From Paenibacillus shirakamiensis (lineage in GTDB: Bacteria > Bacillota > Bacilli > Paenibacillales > Paenibacillaceae): a stretch of DNA of 64,000 nucleotides. Shown in pieces: positions 1 through 9,087 of this stretch (position 1 is the first letter of the stretch; the number at the start of each line of letters is the position of its first letter). The stretch is from assembly GCF_017874255.1 (NCBI RefSeq), contig NZ_JAGGLD010000005.1, forward strand, positions 248,001 to 312,000. Direction: 5' to 3'. The position numbers and the translations under genes are program-made. The notes beneath the pieces are model-generated. The model saw nothing but the letters and a program-made list of their open reading frames with translations. It was not told the DNA's origin and made no database searches.

Positions 1-953
1 AAAAACGGATGTTGCTGAAATTCATCTATAGCCTTCATTTGTAAATCTACACGCCCTAGAAAATTATCGTCCCCTTGAAGCTGATTCGCGCTGAACAACA
101 CGGTAAATCGGCTCCCCGCTACCGCATCTTGGAGTGGACCTGTGAATAGTGCCACAGCCGTACCCATCAACACGACGACTACAATACCTAGCGGAAGATA
201 ACGTTTGAACGGCTGGATCCCCGCCTTGCGGTATAGCTTCCATAGATGAAGAAGAGCTACACTCAACGTAGCTATGAGAAATGCAGCCACTGGACCTCTA
301 GACTGGGTAGCGAGCGCGGAATATAATCCCACCCCAATCACGGGAATGCGTACATACCAAGGGATTTTGCGGCCCCATAAGGCTATCGTAACGGCAATCA
401 GAGAAAGCCTCGCATTAAAAATAGGATTATCGCCCGGTAAAGTTAATCTTCCTGGATACTCGTCGGGATAAATCCCAAAGGTCAGATGAATCACTGCATA
501 GATAAGCCCGAATATAGCTACGATTGTCCAGGACAGACGATAGTATTTTTTGTAGACAATATACGTATAAATGCCAGGAATGACGGCTCTCGCTATTAGC
601 ATCATTTCTTGAGACAGCCCCGCAGAAGCTACAGAAGCCCAAGAGAAGGACAACATGACGTAAGCGAAGAAAGCAGCCCATAGCCATATGCCTCCATTGC
701 TGAACAAGTCCAGTGCGCGTGTTGGCTTCTGAAAAAAAGCTATCAGTACAATTAGAATGGGTGCGACTACTAAGAGAATGAGAGTGTATCCCGGGATGAA
801 TTGCCGAAAGAAAAATCCAAAAGCATCAAAAAAAACACTGTATCCTAGCACAAAACCAGCATCTACTTTTAGGCCAAGTTGAAGTACACACTGCGCGGCA
901 AATACCAACATGATGACAGCAAGGATCAAAAGTAGCAGTACTTCGGGGTTCAT
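1..953 (-). CDS. O-antigen ligase/polymerase-like (Wzy) membrane protein, 3' end missing
   Basis: The reading frame runs open from an ATG at 953 to the left edge, 317 codons without a stop, so the gene is cut by the window. The product is very hydrophobic, with a series of membrane segments and an S-R-G-P loop (ATQSRGPVAAF) about two thirds along, as in the O-antigen ligase/polymerase superfamily. It would polymerise or ligate the repeat unit at the outer face of the membrane. Its ATG overlaps the stop of the upstream glycosyltransferase (ATGA at 950-953), which implies translational coupling. Wzy versus ligase cannot be decided from the sequence alone; the Wzx and Wzz neighbours favour Wzy. 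Confidence 0.8.
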   Translation of the reverse strand, partial: MNPEVLLLLILAVIMLVFAAQCVLQLGLKVDAGFVLGYSVFFDAFGFFFRQFIPGYTLILLVVAPILIVLIAFFQKPTRALDLFSNGGIWLWAAFFAYVMLSFSWASVASAGLSQEMMLIARAVIPGIYTYIVYKKYYRLSWTIVAIFGLIYAVIHLTFGIYPDEYPGRLTLPGDNPIFNARLSLIAVTIALWGRKIPWYVRIPVIGVGLYSALATQSRGPVAAFLIATLSVALLHLWKLYRKAGIQPFKRYLPLGIVVVVLMGTAVALFTGPLQDAVAGSRFTVLFSANQLQGDDNFLGRVDLQMKAIDEFQQHPF

Positions 954-2194
954 CGCCGCACCTCAAGCTCTCGGATATACGCCATATACTGGAGTCGTTC
1001 CTCTTCTTTGACACGGGTATCCAAGTGATGGATAAGGGAACGGTCCACCTTGTATCCTTTCCATTGCTTCACGAAGGCTTCAATACGTTCAAGGCCTAAG
1101 CGAGTATTGCCAGGTCCATTCGGCAGCGTAAGTATAAAAGGCACGGGGCGAGGAAAATCCGTATCCTCGTAAGCCGTAATAACAGGCAGACCATTCGCCA
1201 AATACTCACGTACTTTGAGGGGAGAGGCCTCTTTCATCTGTTTGCGATATAGAGCTAAAGTTCCTATAGCAATATCTGCTCGGGACAATAAAGGTTGATA
1301 TTCCGATCGAGACAGGAGCCCATGAAAGTGCATATTGGAAGGTGGGGGCCCTTTCATCTCACGAGCATCGGTACCAATAATATCAAAGTACCATTCTGGT
1401 TTGGCCTGAGCTAAGGCGCCAATAGAATCAATGCCGTGCCAGGACTGGCCGGGCGTTCCAATAAATACGAATCGGATCGTCGGTGTGTTGGCATTCGAAT
1501 GAAGGGTAGTTGTTGTAGACTCAGATTCTTCTGAGATTATGTTAAAAGGTCCTGTGGGTATGGGTGTGGTAGTCGTGTTCTCTTCCGCATAAATGGGTTG
1601 TTCTGTGGCTTGTTCTATGGGATTTAGATCTGTGGAACTTGGCAGCGGTGAACTATGCACCCTCAGGAACTGCCGCAAGCTAATCCCATTACCAATCACC
1701 TTCCGATCTTTCACATAACGGCTGAACTGCTTCTCGTGCGCAAGTTCACGACTGACAAAGACAACTCCCTTGGCTGCCTTAAGCACGTATCCTCTAGTCC
1801 AGCGATGATATAGATATCCGAGGCGCCTCTCCATCTTCATTTCTGTGAGATCATTGGTGTTGATTTCTAGCACAGAAGGAAACTGCTTCAGCAGAGTAGG
1901 GAGACCGAAGTAATATAGATCGAATCGATGGTATACCACGTCCGGGGTCCAAGCCCGGATTTGATCGGCGAGTCTACGGAACTGCAGCAACCTTGCGACA
2001 CCGCTCGTATAGGTCTGAACCTTCACTTGGACATCCCCTATAGCATGGCTCCAATCTGATCCGTCCGTATGCGTGAATACGAACAGTCCGACCTCATGTC
2101 CACAGCGGTGCCATTCCTCTACTTGATGCACAACCTTTTTGAATACTCCACTACTCTCGCCTTCATTCCAGTGAATTAAATATGCGATCTTCAC
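950..2194 (-). CDS. GT4-type glycosyltransferase
   Basis: A 414-residue protein with a GT-B layout. The N-terminal Rossmann half begins MKIAYLIHW, and the C-terminal half carries the GT4 EX7E motif (EASPLKVRE) and a VFIGTPG nucleotide-site loop. It probably adds one sugar of the repeat unit on the cytoplasmic face. The start is GTG, overlapping the upstream stop as GTGA. An odd feature is a Thr/Ser/Glu-rich, low-complexity linker of roughly 60 residues (about 185-245) between the two halves, unusual in this family. Donor and acceptor are not readable. Confidence 0.85.
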   Translation of the reverse strand: MKIAYLIHWNEGESSGVFKKVVHQVEEWHRCGHEVGLFVFTHTDGSDWSHAIGDVQVKVQTYTSGVARLLQFRRLADQIRAWTPDVVYHRFDLYYFGLPTLLKQFPSVLEINTNDLTEMKMERRLGYLYHRWTRGYVLKAAKGVVFVSRELAHEKQFSRYVKDRKVIGNGISLRQFLRVHSSPLPSSTDLNPIEQATEQPIYAEENTTTTPIPTGPFNIISEESESTTTTLHSNANTPTIRFVFIGTPGQSWHGIDSIGALAQAKPEWYFDIIGTDAREMKGPPPSNMHFHGLLSRSEYQPLLSRADIAIGTLALYRKQMKEASPLKVREYLANGLPVITAYEDTDFPRPVPFILTLPNGPGNTRLGLERIEAFVKQWKGYKVDRSLIHHLDTRVKEEERLQYMAYIRELEVRR

Positions 2195-3603
2195 AATATA
2201 TCCACCTTCTCATTGGGAGAGTGTAGCTGTTCTAGACAGGAACGATATAGGGAGCGATCGGCCGATCGCACAAGCTGACTGTTATGCCATAGTAAGGTGA
2301 AATCCCCTTGATATTGCTCACAGACTTGATATAACCGCTGAATCATCTGCCATGCTTCATCTCCGGCAAGCCCCATATATTGTGGATGGAGGATGGATTG
2401 TTCCATCACAATTAACGGTCTTTCTCTCAGCTTCAAGGTCTGTCGAGTCTGCAAGTTAAATACCGGGAATTCATAGCATACGCCGCAGCGGAAACCTGCC
2501 CATTCTGCATAAGCCAAGGAGCTATCATATTGCAGCCCCGCATCTTCCCAGTGCTGCCATGTTGCGGGCTTCCATCTTAGATAATGCTGACGTCCACCCC
2601 AGACAGACTGGTGAATTTGCTCCTCTTCTGCCACTTTCAAGAGCTGCTTGAACTGACTAGCAATGCTTTCCGAATTTAGATAAGCATGATAGGTGGGATG
2701 CAGTCCAATTTCGTGACCTCGCGCATGAATTCTCCTCATTAATTGACGGATGTGAGGGTCCTCTAGACTGTAATTCCCATCGATGCCCGACTGAGTCTGT
2801 TCTGTAATGAAATAAAATGCGCTCTGGAGACCTTGTTGTTCACTAAGATCCATCAACCAATCATAAGTATCGAAAGGATCGCCCGTCACCTCTAGACGGG
2901 ACCGTGTCATCACGCCCGCCTTCTTCCACCCTGCTTGTGCATCATGTCGGCGCAGCACATCGCCCGCAATCTCCTTTACTATCTGAAGGCGGCTACGGCC
3001 ATAGTGATAATAAGCAGAGTCTACGTCATGACTCACAAGCCGCCGCATGAGTCGGGTACGCATCGGAATCTGTGGCCAACATCTGTGAATGAGAAATTTT
3101 AGCAACTCGGTGTATTCATTCACTATCGGACGCATCAGAATTCCTGCTCGACTTGCTATAGATGCCCTAGCCGGGAACCGTCCATGCGAATCCCGATCGG
3201 GCAGCACCTCCTCCTCATACCGAGTTAGCATAAAAAATGAGCTTCCGAATAGGTCCACTCCGCAATATAAGGACCCTTCACTTTCGTTCAGATCCATATA
3301 GACTCCCTCTGTATTTTTGCATCCAAAAAGTACGGGAAGATCTTCCCCCTTGTGATCTTGGACGGTGTCCAGCGGAAGCGCGGGAAGGGATCGCCGAGTA
3401 AGCCAATCCTCCGTAGGCTGGCTTAGGAATATATCACTAAGGATAAGCTCGACATCCATAGAGCAGCCCACTTGCATGAGCTGAATATCCTCGCGATCTT
3501 CGAACTGAATGTCGAATTCAATACCGATAAATTCCTCCAACAACACTCGGTAAATATATTCTCGTTCTGCTCTGCGCACCAAGGGGGATTTCAATATCAA
3601 CAT
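2191..3603 (-). CDS. Polysaccharide deacetylase-like protein with N-terminal extension
   Basis: A 470-residue protein. The N-terminal ~190 residues resemble the extension (DUF7033-like) often fused to this deacetylase group. The rest is a NodB-like barrel with the metal-binding Asp pair in SHDVDSAYY, near residue 190, and HEIGLHPTYHAY, which supplies metal histidines. No signal peptide is visible, so it may act in the cytoplasm on a lipid-linked or nucleotide-linked sugar. It lies 7 bp after the flippase and overlaps the GT4 start. Substrate unknown. Confidence 0.8.
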   Translation of the reverse strand: MLILKSPLVRRAEREYIYRVLLEEFIGIEFDIQFEDREDIQLMQVGCSMDVELILSDIFLSQPTEDWLTRRSLPALPLDTVQDHKGEDLPVLFGCKNTEGVYMDLNESEGSLYCGVDLFGSSFFMLTRYEEEVLPDRDSHGRFPARASIASRAGILMRPIVNEYTELLKFLIHRCWPQIPMRTRLMRRLVSHDVDSAYYHYGRSRLQIVKEIAGDVLRRHDAQAGWKKAGVMTRSRLEVTGDPFDTYDWLMDLSEQQGLQSAFYFITEQTQSGIDGNYSLEDPHIRQLMRRIHARGHEIGLHPTYHAYLNSESIASQFKQLLKVAEEEQIHQSVWGGRQHYLRWKPATWQHWEDAGLQYDSSLAYAEWAGFRCGVCYEFPVFNLQTRQTLKLRERPLIVMEQSILHPQYMGLAGDEAWQMIQRLYQVCEQYQGDFTLLWHNSQLVRSADRSLYRSCLEQLHSPNEKVDIL

Positions 3604-3610
3604 GGCCCAT

Positions 3611-4921
3611 TTAACCCCGTTCCTCTACAAATTTGGCTGGTGCATCCGTATACTTGCGCACAGACCACCAAGATAAGCCTAAATGAAGTCCATAACCTGC
3701 AGTGGAGGCCAGACTGAACCAAAGCATCGCTGTATGTGCTGACTGTCCGGTGTACCAAGCAGCAAATAAAGCCCCGATAACAATTAGAGTTCTGATTACC
3801 TCACGATAGAGATGCAGATCTTGTCTTTCCATAACATCAATCGTAGTTCCCACCGCATTGGCTACAAATTGAGCTAGATACATGACAGCTAGAATACGAA
3901 TGATCTCTCCGGATTCACGCCATGCGTCCCCGAAAAAGAAGGCGAATGCCATCGGACCCAATATGAAAAAGATCGCCATGATGATAAGCCCCAGCAAAAA
4001 TACATGGATTACCGTCTTACGAAAGAGCGGAAATAACTTCGCTGGCGACTGAATCATAAGTTCTGATGATTCCGCTAGATATACATTTCGTATGGAACTC
4101 ATGATTAAAGTCATCGGTGAACCGAGGATACGCTGCCCTAAGGCGAACCAACCTGCCACATGCACGCCATACGCATAAGCCAGCCAAAGGGTAGGCACAT
4201 AAATGGCGATGCTATTTAGTAGATTCGATGCCATGGAGAGTAGCGGAAATCTCCGATATCGATAAGCACTCTCCCGCAGATCCGTCCACTTGAGCTGGGT
4301 GGAAGTCTCTTTCATGTCCTTTTTCCACTGCGTCCATTGGGAGATCAGCCCCCCGTATTTGCCAATGACATCTCCAATCATGAGGCCAAGCGGTCCGAGG
4401 TGAACAAAGCTGAGCGCGATCTGGGAGGACACTTGCCCTATACTTTGTGAATATCTAGTTCTAGAGAGTCTGCGAAAATGTTTTTTGCGAATAAGCCAGT
4501 AATTCAGGATCTGGTAACACCCCGCACCAAAAAGGCTTAACGCAAACAGAAGCGAATAATGAGGTAAATTTCGATCTTGGAGCCATATCGATAAGGGCTG
4601 CTGGAAAATAAAGATAGCAAGCCCACTAACGATACTCACCCCTGAACAGATCAGCAGGCATAAGCCCAGCACACTGGAAGCTGTAGAATCATCTTCTGGC
4701 AAGGTGATGGCATTCTCATAAGACAAGGAGACCAGCATCAGCAGCATGCCCATGATGGACAAATAGATTGAATAAGATCCATATTCCGCAGGCGTATAAA
4801 GGCGGGTTATCCAAGGGAGCGTAGCAAGTATGATGATCTGGCTAAATAACGTCCCCCCCGTCAATACCAGCACATTACGGAGGAATTTATCCAGAACCAG
4901 CTTCCTCAAGTACTCTTTCAT
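3611..4921 (-). CDS. Wzx-like oligosaccharide flippase
   Basis: A protein of about 436 residues with a dozen or more predicted membrane helices. The N-terminal region contains LTGGTLFSQII and TRLYTPAEYGSYSIYLS, typical of the polysaccharide transporter/MATE-like superfamily. It would flip the undecaprenyl-linked repeat unit. An upstream in-frame ATG at 4963 has AGGAG only one base away and would overlap the aminotransferase by 35 bp. The ATG at 4921 follows that stop by 7 bp and is preferred, although its ribosome site is weak. Confidence 0.88.
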   Translation of the reverse strand: MKEYLRKLVLDKFLRNVLVLTGGTLFSQIIILATLPWITRLYTPAEYGSYSIYLSIMGMLLMLVSLSYENAITLPEDDSTASSVLGLCLLICSGVSIVSGLAIFIFQQPLSIWLQDRNLPHYSLLFALSLFGAGCYQILNYWLIRKKHFRRLSRTRYSQSIGQVSSQIALSFVHLGPLGLMIGDVIGKYGGLISQWTQWKKDMKETSTQLKWTDLRESAYRYRRFPLLSMASNLLNSIAIYVPTLWLAYAYGVHVAGWFALGQRILGSPMTLIMSSIRNVYLAESSELMIQSPAKLFPLFRKTVIHVFLLGLIIMAIFFILGPMAFAFFFGDAWRESGEIIRILAVMYLAQFVANAVGTTIDVMERQDLHLYREVIRTLIVIGALFAAWYTGQSAHTAMLWFSLASTAGYGLHLGLSWWSVRKYTDAPAKFVEERG

Positions 4922-4928
4922 GCGATGT

Positions 4929-6050
4929 TTACCGAAGAGCTTCAATAATAGATTCACATACATACTCCTGTACTTCGTTATCTAAATAGGGACCCATCGG
5001 CAAGGATAAAACCTCACTGGACAATTGCTCGGACACAGGCAGCACGAGATTCAAATGGGCATACACAGGAAGCTTGTGAACGGGCAAAGGATAATAGATA
5101 ACGGTGCTAATTCCCTTCTGGTCCAGTGCTGTCTTCAGCTCATCGCGTCTTCCTTCCTGAACGCGAAGCGTGAACTGATGATATACATGCATGGTATCCT
5201 TGTTCTCTTGGGGTAGAAGTAGGCCAGATATTCCCTTAAGTTGCTGCTGATACACATCAGCCACTCGCCGCCGTGCTTCATTCCAACCTGTAACATAAGG
5301 TAACTTCACTCTGAGTATAGCCGCTTGCATCTCATCCAGACGTGAATTGTATCCGACCATTTCATTGAAGTATTTCTTGGTAGAGCCGTGTGCTCGAAGC
5401 TTACGAACCTTGTCTGCATAATCTGCCCTATTCGTAACGAGCATTCCGCCATCCCCGTATGTCCCAAGATTTTTGGATGGAAAAAAGGATAGCGTACCGA
5501 TGTCTCCCAACCCGCTAACTTTCTGTCCTTTGTATTCCGCACCAAAGGCCTGCGCCGTATCTTCAATGATGAGAAGCTGATGCGCATCGGCAAGGCGGCG
5601 TAGGTCATCCAGATCGGCCGGTTGACCGAATAAATGAACGGGAATGATAGCCTTGGTTCTAGCTGAGATATGTTCCTCTATAGAGGCTATATTGATATTG
5701 AAATCATGGGCATTCACATCAGCAAAGACAGGCGTAGCTCCAACTTGACTAACCGCTTCTGCTGTTGCAAAAAAGGTAAATGGAGGCACGATGACTTCGT
5801 CCCCGGGCCCAACACCTACGGCAAGCAAAGCCAGAACCAAAGCATCTGTTCCTGAATTCAGAGCAACGGCATGCCTAACGCCTAAGTAAGAAGCAGCTTC
5901 CTCTTCGAAGCGAGTGACATTCTCTCCCATGATGAATGCACCTTTATCGAGGACTTCCGTGAGGGCAGATAGGATCTGAGGTTTAAGCTCTTCCACTTCT
6001 TTCCCTAGATCCAATACGGGAATACGATTGAAAATTACAGGCTGTTCCAA
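4929..6050 (-). CDS. wbpE: DegT/DnrJ/EryC1 aminotransferase, WbpE type
   Basis: A PLP-dependent sugar aminotransferase of about 373 residues. Visible motifs are LNSGTDALVLAL, IIEDTAQAFGA (the Asp that contacts PLP N1) and FFPSKNLGTYGDGG, whose Lys (about K193) forms the Schiff base. It sits beside a WbpA-type dehydrogenase, a WbpB-type oxidoreductase and a WbpD-type acetyltransferase, so the likely reaction is transamination of UDP-3-keto-GlcNAc-uronate at C3. The start chosen is a TTG at 6050: AAAGGAGGT lies 9 bases upstream, whereas the longer frame to 6077 has no ribosome site and overlaps the previous gene. Confidence 0.88.
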   Translation of the reverse strand: MEQPVIFNRIPVLDLGKEVEELKPQILSALTEVLDKGAFIMGENVTRFEEEAASYLGVRHAVALNSGTDALVLALLAVGVGPGDEVIVPPFTFFATAEAVSQVGATPVFADVNAHDFNINIASIEEHISARTKAIIPVHLFGQPADLDDLRRLADAHQLLIIEDTAQAFGAEYKGQKVSGLGDIGTLSFFPSKNLGTYGDGGMLVTNRADYADKVRKLRAHGSTKKYFNEMVGYNSRLDEMQAAILRVKLPYVTGWNEARRRVADVYQQQLKGISGLLLPQENKDTMHVYHQFTLRVQEGRRDELKTALDQKGISTVIYYPLPVHKLPVYAHLNLVLPVSEQLSSEVLSLPMGPYLDNEVQEYVCESIIEALR

Positions 6051-6052
6051 AA

Positions 6053-6646
6053 TTAAAATACCTCCTTTGTAATCCACCGACGAATGATCTGTGATCCTTG
6101 CTTTTCATACGTTCTCGTACAATCCCTGCACTCCGCTGTTTCGTTCACAATCTGTAGTGTTGCGCCGCATTCGCAGACCCATCCGATTTGCCGCGCCGGT
6201 ACACCTGCCATGAGGGCATAAGGCGCAACATCCCGGTGCACCACAGCACCAGCCGCAATCATAGCCCACGGTCCAATCGTAACCCCGCATACAATCGTGG
6301 CGTTAGCGCCGATAGATGCTCCATGCTGAACTAATGTTTTATGATAGTCTGCACTTGTATTTCTAGGAAAAGCAGATCTAGGCGTGCGTACGTTAGTGAA
6401 TACCATGCTGGGACCGCAGAACACTTCATCCTCTAACTCGACCCCTTCATACACAGATACATTGTTCTGAATTTTCACTCGGCTTCCAATCTGCACATCA
6501 TTAGCAATAAATACGTTCTGACCTAGACTACAGCCTTCACCAATGACAGCTCTTCCTGAAATGTGAGCAAAATGCCAAATTTTCGTTCCCTTTCCGATCC
6601 TTGCGCCTACATCAACAATGGCCGAAGGATGAGCTTCATAATTCAT
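6053..6646 (-). CDS. wbpD: Hexapeptide-repeat N-acetyltransferase, WbpD type
   Basis: A left-handed beta-helix acetyltransferase of 197 residues ([22 protein letters not shown], then many I-G-x-x repeats, ending [20 protein letters not shown]). The family acetylates the 3-amino group of UDP-GlcNAc3NA. The C-terminal tail carries CECG and CRDC, a likely zinc ribbon. Two ATGs are close together; the one at 6646 has AGGGGGA at a normal distance, while the one at 6652 touches it. It ends 2 bases before the TTG of wbpE. Confidence 0.88.
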   Translation of the reverse strand: MNYEAHPSAIVDVGARIGKGTKIWHFAHISGRAVIGEGCSLGQNVFIANDVQIGSRVKIQNNVSVYEGVELEDEVFCGPSMVFTNVRTPRSAFPRNTSADYHKTLVQHGASIGANATIVCGVTIGPWAMIAAGAVVHRDVAPYALMAGVPARQIGWVCECGATLQIVNETAECRDCTRTYEKQGSQIIRRWITKEVF

Positions 6647-6661
6647 GATCATTCCCCCTGA

Positions 6662-7999
6662 TTAGAGCAAATAATAATGCTGTGGTTTCTCCAAGTGCCG
6701 CAATGCGTTTCGCGTATCGAATACATAAGAGCAATATTTAGAGATCATGGCATAATTAAAGGCAGTATGATCTGTAGTAATGACGGTCAGGTCTGCTTTG
6801 TCTAAGCGCTCTACAGATAGGTCCACACTCTCGTAATCTTGGCCTTTGCTCCGAAAATTCGGGATGTGAGGATCACTAATCCATACTTGTGCACCCCGAT
6901 CCTCAAGGTACTTAATGATTTGCAGTACGGGAGATTCCCGGTAATCATCAATATCTTTTTTGTAGGCTACGCCAAGCAAATAAATTATTGATCCTCGAAT
7001 CGGTAGCCCGCGGTCATTCAAAATATCACTCATCCGCTGGACTACATATTCAGGCATGCTATTGTTAATCTCTCCGGCAAGTTCAATTAGCCTTGTATGG
7101 TAGTTATATTCTCTGGCCTTCCAAGTCAAATAGAAGGGATCGATGGGAATACAGTGACCCCCAAGTCCTGGACCTGGGTAGAACGCCATGAATCCATAAG
7201 GCTTGGTCTTCGCTGCATCGATCACTTCCCATACGTCAATGCCCATACGACTACATAAGATGGCCATTTCATTAGCTAGGGCGATGTTAATATGGCGGAA
7301 CGTATTCTCATAGATTTTCTCCATCTCTGCAATCGAGGGACTAGAGACTGCATGGACGCGTCCATCCAAAACTTCCGAATAGAGCGTCTGGGCTACCAAT
7401 GAACAATTCGGCGTCACCCCGCCAACAACTTTAGGTGTATTCTTCGTGTTGTACTGCTTGTTGCCAGGATCTACTCGCTCTGGGGAATAGGCCAAAAAGT
7501 ATTCCGTTCCACAGGATAGCCCCGTTGACTCCAGAATAGGTCTCACTAATTCCTCAGTCGTCCCCGGATACGTTGTACTTTCCAATACAACGAGCATGCC
7601 CGCATGAAGATATTTAGCAATCTCTTGCGTTGAGGCTTCCACATAACTTGTGTCGGGCTGCTGATAGGTATCTAACGGGGTAGGTACACAGATCGTGACT
7701 GCATCTACCTCAGACAAACAAGAATAATCCGTAGTTGCCCTAAGCTGACCTCTATCTACAATGTCCCGTAAATCTTCGTCTACTACATCACCGATATAAT
7801 TGAAGCCTTGGTTCACCATATCTGTTCGGCTAGTCTGCACATCCAGTCCAATAACTTTGAACCCTGCCTTGGCTTTCTCTACCGCAAGCGGCAAGCCCAC
7901 ATAACCTAGCCCAATGACGCCTATGACGGCGGTTCGGTTGAGCATTTTCTCCATAAGTTCTGTTTTATAATCCCGAATGGTAAGCGATTCTCTCGGCAT
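6662..7999 (-). CDS. wbpA: UDP-N-acetylglucosamine 6-dehydrogenase, WbpA type
   Basis: A nucleotide-sugar dehydrogenase of 445 residues. The N-terminal NAD fold shows GVIGLGYVGLPLA. The catalytic Cys is in GLGGHCIPIDPFYL and the C-terminal UDP-binding domain begins after PEYVVQRM. With its neighbours it would oxidise UDP-GlcNAc to UDP-GlcNAc-uronate. The frame stays open to 8068, overlapping wbpB, but the ATG at 7999 has GGGGGAT upstream and begins 22 bp after the wbpB stop, so it is preferred. Confidence 0.88.
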   Translation of the reverse strand: MPRESLTIRDYKTELMEKMLNRTAVIGVIGLGYVGLPLAVEKAKAGFKVIGLDVQTSRTDMVNQGFNYIGDVVDEDLRDIVDRGQLRATTDYSCLSEVDAVTICVPTPLDTYQQPDTSYVEASTQEIAKYLHAGMLVVLESTTYPGTTEELVRPILESTGLSCGTEYFLAYSPERVDPGNKQYNTKNTPKVVGGVTPNCSLVAQTLYSEVLDGRVHAVSSPSIAEMEKIYENTFRHINIALANEMAILCSRMGIDVWEVIDAAKTKPYGFMAFYPGPGLGGHCIPIDPFYLTWKAREYNYHTRLIELAGEINNSMPEYVVQRMSDILNDRGLPIRGSIIYLLGVAYKKDIDDYRESPVLQIIKYLEDRGAQVWISDPHIPNFRSKGQDYESVDLSVERLDKADLTVITTDHTAFNYAMISKYCSYVFDTRNALRHLEKPQHYYLL

Positions 8000-8021
8000 C
8001 CGTATCCCCCATTTCCTCGGT

Positions 8022-9035
8022 CTATATTTGCGACTGTTCCGCTCTAGAAGACAACAGCATCTGATCAATTAAACGTACGGCATGCATACCATCTGCTGCT
8101 GTGATTGCAGGAGATCGATCTTCACGAATGGCCGTAACCATATCTTGAATAATGCGTTGATGACCAGGTATGCCTAAGGGGTCCTGTTCTACCTTTGCTC
8201 GTAGCTGTGCGATTTCACCCTCGGTCATGCTGGAGCATTTCCACTGCTTAATCCACTGCGCAGTAGGTCCACCAATCACCGCATATCCATGTTCACCGAA
8301 TACGCTGATGGATTCCTCTAGATTTCGTTCATACACCGTAGTCGCTGCTTCCACCACTCCAAGCACACCACTGTGAAATCTTACTGTAGCTATAGCCACA
8401 TCTTCGCATTCCATATGCCTGAGCCTTGTATCTGCCATGGCTTGCACATCTTGAACAGGACCGAATAGCCACAGTAATAAATCCAGATTGTGAATCGCCT
8501 GATTCATAAGCACCCCGCCATCCATCGCCCGAGTTCCACGCCAAGGAGCCTGATCATAGTAAGCTTGATTTCGATTCCAGCGCACCGTAGCATTGACATG
8601 GCTGATTCGTCCAAATTTTCCACTATCCAGCGCCCATTTCAGATAACGTACCGCCGGGCGGTAGCGATTCGGATGTACGGCAGCCGCCTTGACCCCGTAT
8701 CGCTGAACAGCTCTAAGGATGGCATCGCCATCTTCTATCGTTAGAGCGACGGGCTTCTCAATGATAAGATGCCTGCCTGCTTGGGCCGCCTTGACCGCAA
8801 GCGGCGCATGAAGTCCACTAGGTGTACAGATACAGATAACAGAGATCTCTGGCATACGAAGTAACATCTCTTCTAGATCTATAAATGTAGCCGCACCCGT
8901 TCTGGCCCCCCACTCCTCCAGCCGCAGCACATTCGTATCACACACAGCCGCGAGCTGTGCGCCCTCCACTTGAAGGATAGCTTCGAGATGCTTATCCGCA
9001 ATGTGTCCACAGCCTACAATGGCAAATTGAATCAT
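8022..9035 (-). CDS. wbpB: Gfo/Idh/MocA oxidoreductase, WbpB/WlbA type
   Basis: A 337-residue oxidoreductase. The NAD-binding N-terminus (FAIVGCGHIADKHLEAI) is followed by the family EKP motif (IIEKPVAL), then the C-terminal alpha/beta domain with RWNRNQAYYDQAPWRGT. In the WbpB/WlbA pathway this enzyme oxidises C3 of UDP-GlcNAc-uronate for the aminotransferase. GGGGGA lies three bases before the ATG, with the extended match giving a workable distance. The role is inferred from the four-gene set; alone, the family is too broad to assign. Confidence 0.85.
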   Translation of the reverse strand: MIQFAIVGCGHIADKHLEAILQVEGAQLAAVCDTNVLRLEEWGARTGAATFIDLEEMLLRMPEISVICICTPSGLHAPLAVKAAQAGRHLIIEKPVALTIEDGDAILRAVQRYGVKAAAVHPNRYRPAVRYLKWALDSGKFGRISHVNATVRWNRNQAYYDQAPWRGTRAMDGGVLMNQAIHNLDLLLWLFGPVQDVQAMADTRLRHMECEDVAIATVRFHSGVLGVVEAATTVYERNLEESISVFGEHGYAVIGGPTAQWIKQWKCSSMTEGEIAQLRAKVEQDPLGIPGHQRIIQDMVTAIREDRSPAITAADGMHAVRLIDQMLLSSRAEQSQI

Positions 9036-9047
9036 AAATCCCCCTGC

Positions 9048-9070
9048 GAGCCCATTCTTTAGAATGGCTC
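9048..9070 (-). other. Intra-operon mRNA hairpin
   Basis: Ten-base-pair inverted repeat (GAGCC-ATTCT with AGAAT-GGCTC, one bulged C) between the wzz-like gene and wbpB. There is no T-tract after it on the minus strand, so it is more likely an RNA processing or stability hairpin than a terminator. Confidence 0.45.
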
Positions 9071-9087
9071 TTCATAAAATGTGATCC

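Noticed and set aside
427..1014. Short minus-strand frames at 427-687 and 826-1014
   Set aside because: They are out of frame with the polymerase-like gene, whose own frame is open from 953 to the window edge with typical membrane composition.
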